NCBI RefSeq assembly: GCF_012328925.1
Contig: NZ_JAAXLS010000003.1
Span: forward strand, 300,871 to 364,870
Direction of reading: 5' to 3'
Length of the DNA: 64,000 bases
From: Amycolatopsis acididurans
Lineage (GTDB): Bacteria > Actinomycetota > Actinomycetes > Mycobacteriales > Pseudonocardiaceae
Shown here piece after piece: positions 16,065-23,500 of this stretch. The notes under the pieces were generated by a model. The model saw only the letters and a list, made by a program, of their open reading frames with translations, made no database searches and had not been told where the DNA came from. Position 1 is the stretch's first letter. Each line of letters begins with the position of its first letter. The position numbers and the translations under genes were made by a program.

Positions 16065-16580
16065 CTACTCCTTTGTGGACATCCGGCGAAGCAGGCCCGC
16101 CGTTTCGAGTTGTGGGACGAGCCCGCCCGCCCTGAGCACCTCGAGCAGAAAGCCGGGCAGCGGAGCGATCGGACGGGTTTCACCGCACGCGGTGAGCCGG
16201 CCTGCCTCGAAGTCGATATCGAGGAGATCACCTTCGGAGATCAGGTTCGTGGCTCCGGCAAGGGTGGCCGCGGGCAGGCCGTAGTTGACGCAGTTGCGGA
16301 AGAACAGGCTGTTGAACTGCTCGGCGACCAACGCGGCGACGCCGAGTTCGGCGAACAGCAACGGCACCGGCCTGCTGGAGCCGAGCCCGAAGTTGCGGCC
16401 GCCGACCACGATGTCGCCGGGCCGCACCAACTCGGTCCAGCCGGGGCGGGTGGCGCGGAACATGTGCCGCGCGGCCTCGGCGACCGGCAGCCGCATCGCG
16501 AAACCCGGATACATCTCGTCGGTGTTGACACCGTCGCCGAGCACCCACGCGCGGCCCGTGATCCGCAGTCGCCCCGTCAT
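16065..16580 (-). CDS. aconitase-family dehydratase small subunit (LeuD/DmdB-like)
   Basis: A 171-residue swivel-domain subunit. It shows VLGDGVNTDEMYPG at the start (substrate-binding region) and the GGRNFGLGSSRPVP motif, equivalent to GxNFGxGSSRE of LeuD but with Pro after the Arg. FRNCVNYGLP also matches. The ATG overlaps the stop of the large subunit (ATGA), so the subunits are made together. LeuD-like proteins serve isopropylmalate, homoaconitate, citraconate or 2,3-dimethylmalate; the neighbouring PrpF and lyase genes favour a dimethylmaleate or related substrate over leucine synthesis. Confidence 0.88.
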   Translation of the reverse strand: MTGRLRITGRAWVLGDGVNTDEMYPGFAMRLPVAEAARHMFRATRPGWTELVRPGDIVVGGRNFGLGSSRPVPLLFAELGVAALVAEQFNSLFFRNCVNYGLPAATLAGATNLISEGDLLDIDFEAGRLTACGETRPIAPLPGFLLEVLRAGGLVPQLETAGLLRRMSTKE

Positions 16581-17836
16581 GCGCCCGTTCCTTCGAGTTC
16601 CCGCACGTCACTGATCGCGCCGCGGATCGCCGACGCCGCGACGGTGGCGGGCGAGGCCATGTAAACCGAGGCGTCCGGGCTGCCCATACGGCCGCGGAAG
16701 TTGCGGGTGCTCGCGGTGAGGCACACCTCGCCCGCGGCCAGCGTGCCCATGTGGTAGCCGAAACACGCGCCGCAGGTCGGGTTCGTGACCGTCGCACCCG
16801 CTTCCACGAGGTCGGCGAGGTAGCCGCGGCGGGAGGCTTCGAGGTACACCGCCTGACTCGCCGGCGTGACGATCAGCCTCGTCGACGGCGCCACCTGGCG
16901 GCCTTTGAGCACCCGGGCCGCGACCTCGAGATCGGCGAGCTGACCGTTGGCACACGAGCCGATGAAGGCCTGGTCGATCCGGGTTCCCGCGACATCGCCG
17001 ACCGGCCCGGCGTTGTCGATCACCGTGCCCGGCAGCGCGACCATGGGCGCCACGACACCGAGGTCCACCTCGCGGACGGCAGCGTAGGTCGCGCCCTCGT
17101 CCGGCAGCACGGCGGTGAGCTCGGCACCGGGCGCGGCAGCGGCGACGTGTTCCAGGCACTGCCGGTCTGCGGGGAAGATCGTGAAGTCCGCGCCAATCTC
17201 CGCGCCCTGTGTGGCGATGGTGCGGCGGTCGGCCATCGCCACTCCGGCGAGGCCGGGCCCGCCGAACTCCACCGCGTGCCCGGTGGCGTCGCCGTAGGTT
17301 CCGGCGATGTGCAGGAAGATGTCCTTTCCGTTGACCCACGGGTGTTTCCGCCCGGTCAGTACGTAACGCAGCGTAGGCGGTACCTGGTACCAGGTCCGCC
17401 CGGTGCACACGATCTGCAGCACCTCCGCCGGGCCGAGCCCACGAGCGGCGGCGCCCACGGCACCCGCCGCGCAGGTGTGCGAATCGGTGCAGGCGATCAC
17501 CATTCCGGGCCGCGCGAGCCCGCTTTCGGCCAGCACCTGGTGCACGATGCCGTGGCGGCCGACGTCGAACATCTTGCTGATCCCGTGTTCGGCGGCGAAA
17601 GCCCGTGCCTTCGTGCCACATTCCGCGTCTGCCACGGAGGGGGCGGGCACCGCGTGGTCGAACACGATCGCGATGCGGTCGGGGTCGGGCACGGCAACCA
17701 CGTCACCGATACGATCGTGCCGGAACTGGATGTCGATCAGCGCGGTCAGGTCGACCTCGCAGACCGCGAAGTCGCCGATCTCGACCGGGCCTTGCGAGGC
17801 CCGGCGCAGCACCTTCTGGATGAGCGTGTCAGGCAT
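16577..17836 (-). CDS. aconitase-family dehydratase large subunit (LeuC/DmdA-like)
   Basis: A 419-residue [4Fe-4S] hydro-lyase subunit. It has ACTDSHTCAAGAVGA (first cluster-region motif), IGSCANGQLADLE and NPTCGACFGYHMG, supplying the three cluster cysteines, followed by ASTRNFRGRMG. At ~420 residues it is the archaeal/DmdA-like length, shorter than enterobacterial LeuC (~466). It overlaps both neighbours (lyase stop and small-subunit start). Reaction: stereospecific hydration or dehydration of a malate-type acid. (2R,3S)-2,3-dimethylmalate is the most coherent guess given the lyase next door. Confidence 0.9.
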   Translation of the reverse strand: MPDTLIQKVLRRASQGPVEIGDFAVCEVDLTALIDIQFRHDRIGDVVAVPDPDRIAIVFDHAVPAPSVADAECGTKARAFAAEHGISKMFDVGRHGIVHQVLAESGLARPGMVIACTDSHTCAAGAVGAAARGLGPAEVLQIVCTGRTWYQVPPTLRYVLTGRKHPWVNGKDIFLHIAGTYGDATGHAVEFGGPGLAGVAMADRRTIATQGAEIGADFTIFPADRQCLEHVAAAAPGAELTAVLPDEGATYAAVREVDLGVVAPMVALPGTVIDNAGPVGDVAGTRIDQAFIGSCANGQLADLEVAARVLKGRQVAPSTRLIVTPASQAVYLEASRRGYLADLVEAGATVTNPTCGACFGYHMGTLAAGEVCLTASTRNFRGRMGSPDASVYMASPATVAASAIRGAISDVRELEGTGA

Positions 17837-18719
17837 GGTCGGCCACCTTGTCGAACCGGGCGCGCACGTTCTCCCAGAGCCCGAGACCGACCGCCTCGAA
17901 CTGGGTGCGCGGCGAATCCTGGCCGTCGGTGCGGGCGTCGCCGCGCGCCACGCGAGCCAGCGCCTCCCGCATGGCGGCGCTGGCGCTGCCCAGGTTCACG
18001 CCCGGCAGGATCACGACGGCGTACCCCAGTCCGGCCAGTTCGGCGAGTTCGGCGTGCGGGGTCTTCCCACGCGGCACGAGGTTGAACAGCGCGGGTGCGT
18101 TGACGGCGGCGGGAATCCGGCGCACCTCGTCGAGGGTTTGCGGGGCTTCGAGGAACACCACGTCCGCGCCCGCCTCGGCGTAGAGGTTGACCCGGCGCAG
18201 GGCCTCGTCGAAACCGTGGGTGGCCCGGCAGTCCGTCCTGGCGACCAGCACGGTGCCGGGATCGCGGCGCGCCGCGACGGCCGCCTCGATCTTGCGGGCG
18301 AACTCTTCGGCGGGCACCACTCGTTTCTCGTCCAGGTGCCCGCAGCGCTTGGGAAACTCCTGATCCTCCAGCTGGATCGCGGCCGCGCCCGCCCGCTCGT
18401 ACAGCCGCACGGTCCGGTAGGTGTGTGTGACGTCGCCGAACCCGGTGTCCGCGTCGGCGATCACCGGCACGTCCAGCACCCGGGTGACGAGGTCGAGTTG
18501 TCGCACCATTTCGGTCTGGGTCGCCAGCCCGATGTCCGGCAGGCCCGTGACGGCCGCGACCGCCGCGCCCGACAGGTACGCCGCCCGGAAGCCGGCACGC
18601 GCGGTCAGTGAAGCGGACAGTCCGTCGAACACCCCGGGCGCGGGCACCGCGGACCGTTCGTCCAGCAGATCCCGCAGCCGGGCGCGCACGTCGTTCACCA
18701 CGGATTCCCCTTTCGTCAT
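17829..18719 (-). CDS. isocitrate lyase/PEP mutase family lyase (dimethylmalate or methylisocitrate lyase-like)
   Basis: A TIM-barrel C-C lyase of about 296 residues. Substrate and Mg motifs are visible: PGVFDGLSASLTARAGF, IADADTGFGD (metal-binding acids) and the catalytic loop PKRCGHLDEKRVV, matching the K(K/R)CGH loop with active Cys. Size and sequence fit dimethylmalate lyase, methylisocitrate lyase or oxaloacetate-type hydrolases; all release pyruvate or a keto acid from a branched malate. Start is ambiguous: ATG 18725, ATG 18719 or the GTGs near 18702, the last preceded by AAAGGGG. It follows the IclR gene directly and overlaps the dehydratase large subunit by eight bases. Confidence 0.88.
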   Translation of the reverse strand: MTKGESVVNDVRARLRDLLDERSAVPAPGVFDGLSASLTARAGFRAAYLSGAAVAAVTGLPDIGLATQTEMVRQLDLVTRVLDVPVIADADTGFGDVTHTYRTVRLYERAGAAAIQLEDQEFPKRCGHLDEKRVVPAEEFARKIEAAVAARRDPGTVLVARTDCRATHGFDEALRRVNLYAEAGADVVFLEAPQTLDEVRRIPAAVNAPALFNLVPRGKTPHAELAELAGLGYAVVILPGVNLGSASAAMREALARVARGDARTDGQDSPRTQFEAVGLGLWENVRARFDKVADHA

Positions 18720-18721
18720 GG

Positions 18722-19501
18722 TCATTCGCCGCTGCCCAGCAGTCCCCGCGAGATGGCCGCCGCGCATTCGGTGACCAGCTCAGCCATCGCCTCCGAGGCC
18801 GACCTGGTGACACGGAACGAGGGACCACCGACGGCCACCGACGCGATCACCGCGTTACCCGGGCCGTAGACCGGCGCGGCCAGCGAGTTCAGCCCCGGTT
18901 CGCGCTCCTCTTCGGAGAACGCCCAGCCGTTCTCCCGCACCACTTCCAGCTGCTTGTCGAGCACGTGCGGGTCGATGACGGTGTGCTCGGTGAAGCCGGT
19001 GAGCCCCTCGTCGAGCGCGGCCTGCAGGGCCTCCGGCTCGTAGGCCATGAACACCTTGCCCGCGGCGCCCGCGTGCAGCGGCATGACCTGCCCGACGTAG
19101 CCACGGTAGATGATCGACTTCGTGGATTCCTGCTGCAGCACGGAAACCCGGCTCGCGCCCTGGCGCACGTAGATCCCGCAGCTCTCGCCACACCGGTCCC
19201 GCAACAACGCGATGAGCGGGCCCGCGGTCGCGATCAGGTCCGACCCCGCGTTGGCCGCCGCGGACCACGACGTCACCCGCAGCCCAATGCTGTACACCGC
19301 GCCTTGGCGCTGCAGCAGGTTTTCCGTGACCAGCGTCCGCAGGATCCGCGCGACAGTCGAGGTCGGCATCCCGGTGGCCGCCGCGATCTCCGCGGCCCGC
19401 AGCCGGGGGTTCGTCGCAGAGAAGCAGTCGAGGATCGCGGCCGACTTCCGTAGGACCTGGACGGACCCACCGTCGGCCGGCTGCTGATCTGGTGCCGTCA
19501 T
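18722..19501 (-). CDS. IclR family transcriptional regulator
   Basis: A 259-residue regulator with an N-terminal winged HTH (KSAAILDCFSATNPRLRAAE, GMPTSTVARILRTLV) and a C-terminal IclR effector domain (GYVGQVMPLHAGAAGKVFMA and the LNSLAAPVYGPG segment). ATG 19501 is chosen since GGGAG lies nine bases before it; upstream in-frame ATGs up to 19543 lie in a probable operator. Its stop overlaps or touches the first catabolic gene, so it is part of the operon it likely controls. IclR proteins of this sort usually sense the pathway substrate or an intermediate. Confidence 0.9.
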   Translation of the reverse strand: MTAPDQQPADGGSVQVLRKSAAILDCFSATNPRLRAAEIAAATGMPTSTVARILRTLVTENLLQRQGAVYSIGLRVTSWSAAANAGSDLIATAGPLIALLRDRCGESCGIYVRQGASRVSVLQQESTKSIIYRGYVGQVMPLHAGAAGKVFMAYEPEALQAALDEGLTGFTEHTVIDPHVLDKQLEVVRENGWAFSEEEREPGLNSLAAPVYGPGNAVIASVAVGGPSFRVTRSASEAMAELVTECAAAISRGLLGSGE

Positions 19502-19526
19502 CGAACCGATCTCCCTTTGCCGCATC

Positions 19527-19549
19527 GTGGCTTTCATTGCCACATTGTG
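19527..19549. promoter_or_regulatory. candidate operator upstream of the IclR-led operon
   Basis: GTGGC (19527-19531) and GCCAC (19539-19543) form an inverted repeat with a seven-base spacer, directly joined to the palindrome CACATTGTG (19541-19549). Lying 26-48 bases before the chosen IclR start, it is a plausible autoregulatory site. Confidence 0.35.
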
Positions 19550-19673
19550 ACTCGACTATGCCCCAGGGCGATACGATCCGTCAATGCGGACGCGGAGTGT
19601 CGATCACACGGCTACCGGACGGGCGCCACGGTACGCAGCGACAACACCGGCACATGCCCCGCCGGCGAGGTCG

Positions 19674-20509
19674 CTAGCCGTTCGCCGAGTGTTGTTTGTG
19701 GACAGTCGCCGCCCGCGTTTGCGGGGGTCGCGTGAACACAGGGCGGCGGCAGCCCGATCCGGTGCGAGCCAGCAGCACGACGCCCACGACGGCGATCAAC
19801 GCCGCCGGAGCCCACACGGCGGCGTGTCCCGGCTCGAGCCGCTCCCCGAGCAGCAGACGCGCGGCGGGGATCGCGGCCAGCGGATCGACCACGGTCAGTG
19901 CCGGCAGCGACCAGGCCAGCGCGCCACGCGAGTACGCCTGCTGGCTGCCGATCTGCGCGGTCACGGCCACGGCGGCAGCCGCGACCACGAGCAACCAGAA
20001 GCCCCCGTGGCCTGCGCGTCCCGCCTGTTTGAACGCCGCCGAGATGAGCGCGGCCGCGCAGCCCGCCGCGATACCGCCGCACACCCCGCAGACCATCGCG
20101 CCCACCGCACCACCGCGTGTTCGTGCCGCGCGGCGGCGAGGAACACGGTCAGCCCGCCCACGGTGCATATCGCGCCGAGCACTTCACCGGCGCCGGGCAG
20201 ACACCGCGACCGCACGGCGCGGATGCCCAGCGCGATGACCAGCGCACCCGCGAGCAGCGGCTGCACGATCGACACCGGCGCCAGGGCCGGCGCCGCCACC
20301 TGCAGCAGACTCCCCGACGCCGTCGTGGCCTGCCCGGCGAGCCAGACCGGTCGCCGCACCAGCGCGCGCAGCTCGACGCCCCGGTTCGAACCGCCCGAGA
20401 GGGCCTGGTGCTGCAGGACCGACCCGACGGCGAACAGCACCGCCGCCGTCAGCGCGAGTGCGGTACCGGTGGTGAAGTCCCCGACCCCGGCCAGATGAGG
20501 AGAGCGCAC
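19674..20509 (-). pseudogene. DMT/EamA-like membrane protein broken by a frameshift
   Basis: Two partial reading frames together give one membrane protein of about 280 residues. The N-terminal half (from GTG 20509) reads ALALTAAVLFAVGSVLQHQA and VSIVQPLLAGALVIALGI. The C-terminal half in another frame reads FWLLVVAAAAVAVTAQIGSQ and VDPLAAIPAARLLLGERLEP, the expected second repeat of DMT-type transporters. The frame changes near 20095-20120, around a run of GGTGGTGCGGTGGG on the coding strand. The span, 836 bases, is not a multiple of three. Either a real indel inactivated the gene or the sequence has an error here. Adjacent genes give no functional hint. Confidence 0.65.
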
Positions 20510-20605
20510 GTGCGTCGGACTTCCCCGCGGCAGGCCCGGCAAACGCGGTTCGCTCCCCCTCCGGCGGAACTTCTCCCGGCCGGACCGATCGGCGATGATT
20601 CGTCC

Positions 20606-23221
20606 ATGATGGACGAGTTGCCCCTCATCGGCCGGACCGAGGAACTCGGGTACCTGCTGACCGCGGTGCGGGAGCGCGGCGGTGCCGTGCTCGGCGGCGC
20701 GGCGGGCATCGGCAAGACGAGGCTGGCCCGCGCCGTGGTGTCCGAACTGCCGGGCTGGCACGTCAGCTGGGCCTCGCTCACAGCGGCTTCCGGCGCGCTG
20801 CCACTCGGTGGCGTGGCCGCGCTCGGGCTGATGGACGGCGACCCGGTGCGCGAGGGCCGCACCGGGTTGCTGTCCCGGCTCACCGAACTCCTGACCGCCA
20901 AAGCCGCGGGACGCCCCAGCCTCCTCGTCGTCGACGACGCGCACCTGCTCGACGAGCTGTCCGCGGGGTTCGTCCACCACGCCGCCAGCTCCGCAGCCGC
21001 GGCGGTACTGCTGACCGTCCGCACCGGTGAACAACCACCGTCGCCGGTCGTGGCTCTGTACAAGGACGGGCTGATCCCCCGGCTGGAACTGCACCCGCTG
21101 GGAGCCACCGACGCCGGCACCCTGGCCGCGGCCGCGCTGGGCGGCGAGGTGCATCCCGCGACGTTGCACGCGTTGTGGTCGCAGACCGCGGGCAACGTGC
21201 TGTTCCTGCGCGAACTGCTGGCCGATGCCAGGGAGGCCGGCCGCCTGCGGCGGATCGCGGAAAGATGGGTGTGGCAGCCGGGCGGCGGGCTCGGCCCACG
21301 GCTCACCGAACTCGTTGCCGACCGGATCGGCAGGCTGCAGGGCCCGCGCCGGCGCCTGGCGGAAGTGCTCGCGGTCGGCGAACCACTGGGACTGGAGGTC
21401 CTCGGCCGGCTCGTACCGGACGCCGACCTCGTCGAAGCAGAGCGGGCAGGGCTGATCAGTGTCGAGGAGGTGCCGCCGCGAGCCGACATCCGGCTGGCGC
21501 ACCCGCTTTTCGCCGAAGTGATACGCGCGGGAATGCCCGCGCTGCTGCGGCGGAAGTTGCGTGGTGAGCTGGCGGGTGCCCTGCGCGACGTCGGCACCCG
21601 CGGCCGGAACGACGTGCTCCGGATGGCGGTGTGGCAACTCGACTCCGGCGCGGAGATGGACGCGCCGCTGCTCGCGGAAGCGGCGACACAGGCCAGGAAC
21701 GCGTTCGATCCGCAACTGGCCGAACGGCTCGCCCGCGCCTCGCTGACCGCCGGACCGTCGTTCGAGGCCGCCCTTGTGCTGGGCGGCGCACTCGGTGACC
21801 TCGGCCGGTTCCGCGAGGCGCTGGCCGTGCTCGACCCGCTGCCGGGCACCGAGCCTGACGCGGGCGCACGCCAGACACTGGCGCGCGAGCGCGCATGGGC
21901 CGCCTTCCACACCAGCGGGCTGCCCCGGGCGCGGGCGATCCTCGAACAGGCCGAAGCGGAGCCCGGGGACGACCGCACGGGGCAGCAGGCCGCTCGCGGC
22001 GAGCTCACGCTGCTGCTGACCTACGCGGGGCGGTTTCCCGAGGCAGCGGTGATCGGCGCTCCGCTGCTGGCCAAGGACGTGCCGGACACCGTGCGGATCC
22101 GCGCGCTGCCCGGTGCGGGGGCGGCGCTGGTGATGGCGGGCCACGCGGAGGAAGTACTGGCCCTGTGCCTGGATCTCGCCGGGGTCGCGGACCGGCTCGC
22201 GTCCGCGGCGCCGCGCGCGAGCGGGCTGGTGTGGCAGATGCAGACCAACGCGCTGATCATGTCCGGCCGGGTCGACGAGGCCGCCGCGTTGCTCGCGGAA
22301 CGGCTCGCGCCCGAATCGGTGCCGCTACTCGGCGAAGGCGATCTCGCCTACGCGCGCGTGAAACTCGGCATGGCGCTGCTCAGGCAGGGCAGGCCCGCGA
22401 CAGCGGCGGCGCATCTCGCCGACGCCGCCGTCGTGCTGCGGCACACCGACCCCAATGCCTGCCTGCCGTGGGCCCTGTCGCTGGCCGCCGAAGCACACGC
22501 CGCGCTGGGACAGCTCGACGTCGCCACGGCCGAGGCCGCGGAGGCGGCCGCGTGCCGGTCAACGGGTCTGGCCGCCTTCGACGGCGATGCCCGGCGTGCC
22601 CGCGCGCAGGTGTCGATCGCGACCGGAGACACGACCCGCGGCATCACCGGGCTCGTCGAGGCGGCCACACTCCAGCAGGACCGCGGCCAGCCGGCGTTCG
22701 CGCTGTTCGCCCTGCTCGACGCCATGACAACGGGTGCGCGCGAGGTGTGTGAACAGGCCGAGGCGCTCGCGGCGGCGGCCGAGGGACCCGGCCCGGCGGC
22801 GATCGCCGCCTACGCCCGGGGCCTCAGACGCGGGGACCCGGGCGCGCTCGAAGCCGCGGCCCGCAGTCTCGCCGGCCTCGGCCTGCGTGTCGCGGCGGCC
22901 GGATGCGCGGCCGCCGCCGCGGCCGGGTGGGCGGCTCAGGGCCTGCCTGCCCGTGCCGCCACGGCGGCCGCGGCCCGTTCCGGCTACCTCGCCGGCACCG
23001 AACTGCGGTCCGAGACCGGCACCGAACCGCTCTCGCTCGCGCAGCTGACCCGCCGCGAACGCGAGGTCGCCACGTTCGCGGCGCGCGGACTGAGCAACGT
23101 GCGCATCGCCGAAAGGCTCAACCTTTCGGTCCGCACCGTGGAAAGCCACCTCTATGCCGCCTACGGCAAGCTCGGGGTGCGCGGCCGCGGCGAACTCACC
23201 ACCGTGCTGGGACTTCGGTGA
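20606..23221 (+). CDS. large ATP-binding LuxR-family (LAL-type) transcriptional regulator
   Basis: An 871-residue regulator. Residues 1-200 hold an AAA/STAND-type NTPase with Walker A GGAAGIGKTRLARA (about 30-43) and Walker B SLLVVDDAHLLDE (about 105-117). A long alpha-helical TPR-like middle follows (200-800). The last 60 residues are a LuxR HTH (LTRREREVATFAARGLSNVR, RTVESHLYAAYGKLGV). Such LAL proteins often activate secondary metabolism or exported-enzyme genes after sensing a ligand. Two ATGs (20606, 20609) can start it. It is followed by an operon of exported proteins in the same direction, so control of those genes is a reasonable guess. Confidence 0.9.
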   Translation: MMDELPLIGRTEELGYLLTAVRERGGAVLGGAAGIGKTRLARAVVSELPGWHVSWASLTAASGALPLGGVAALGLMDGDPVREGRTGLLSRLTELLTAKAAGRPSLLVVDDAHLLDELSAGFVHHAASSAAAAVLLTVRTGEQPPSPVVALYKDGLIPRLELHPLGATDAGTLAAAALGGEVHPATLHALWSQTAGNVLFLRELLADAREAGRLRRIAERWVWQPGGGLGPRLTELVADRIGRLQGPRRRLAEVLAVGEPLGLEVLGRLVPDADLVEAERAGLISVEEVPPRADIRLAHPLFAEVIRAGMPALLRRKLRGELAGALRDVGTRGRNDVLRMAVWQLDSGAEMDAPLLAEAATQARNAFDPQLAERLARASLTAGPSFEAALVLGGALGDLGRFREALAVLDPLPGTEPDAGARQTLARERAWAAFHTSGLPRARAILEQAEAEPGDDRTGQQAARGELTLLLTYAGRFPEAAVIGAPLLAKDVPDTVRIRALPGAGAALVMAGHAEEVLALCLDLAGVADRLASAAPRASGLVWQMQTNALIMSGRVDEAAALLAERLAPESVPLLGEGDLAYARVKLGMALLRQGRPATAAAHLADAAVVLRHTDPNACLPWALSLAAEAHAALGQLDVATAEAAEAAACRSTGLAAFDGDARRARAQVSIATGDTTRGITGLVEAATLQQDRGQPAFALFALLDAMTTGAREVCEQAEALAAAAEGPGPAAIAAYARGLRRGDPGALEAAARSLAGLGLRVAAAGCAAAAAAGWAAQGLPARAATAAAARSGYLAGTELRSETGTEPLSLAQLTRREREVATFAARGLSNVRIAERLNLSVRTVESHLYAAYGKLGVRGRGELTTVLGLR

Positions 23222-23286
23222 CCACCGGCACGCGGCGGCCGGAAATTCAGTAGCCCGGTACTGAGGGGCCTCGGGCCCAGTGTTCC

Positions 23287-23292
23287 TAGCGT
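23287..23292 (+). promoter_or_regulatory. -10 element TAGCGT of a probable leaderless promoter
   Basis: TAGCGT ends eight bases before the GTG at 23300, and no ribosome site lies between. A similar TGTAGCGTGG element precedes the gene at 35304. This suggests that the small HTH gene and the exported-protease operon start here independently of the LuxR gene. Confidence 0.35.
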
Positions 23293-23299
23293 CAGCGGC

Positions 23300-23500
23300 G
23301 TGACCGAGTCCGCGATGTTCGACCAGCTGCCCCGCGCGCACGCGCTCGCGCTGCGGCTGCGGGCTCTCGGGGCCGACACCGAACTGGTCGCCGAATGCCT
23401 CGGCATCGACACCGAAGCCGTCGGGCCCCTGCTGGAAGTCGCGGCGGCGAAGCTGCGCCGGGCCGAAGCCGCGGCGCACGAAGAGCAGGACGGGCTGTGA
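23300..23500 (+). CDS. small sigma-70-region-4-like HTH protein
   Basis: A 66-residue all-helical protein, LPRAHALALRLRALGADTEL followed by VAECLGIDTEAVGPLLEVAA, which fits a helix-turn-helix of the sigma region 4 kind without the rest of a sigma factor. GTG start at 23300. Its TGA overlaps the ATG of the protease gene (ATGA at 23499), so it is translated together with it. It may regulate the operon or only act as a translational lead-in; no direct evidence decides. Confidence 0.6.
   Translation: MTESAMFDQLPRAHALALRLRALGADTELVAECLGIDTEAVGPLLEVAAAKLRRAEAAAHEEQDGL

Noticed and set aside
16065..17836. Calling the dehydratase subunits leuC and leuD of leucine synthesis
   Set aside because: No leuA or leuB is near, the small-subunit motif differs (SSRP instead of SSRE), and the operon holds PrpF, lyase and transporter genes.
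19961..22144. 727-codon minus-strand frame covering the LuxR gene
   Set aside because: Only its C-terminal part (after about 20509) encodes real sequence, the N-terminal half of the frameshifted DMT-type protein; the rest is antisense to the LuxR regulator.
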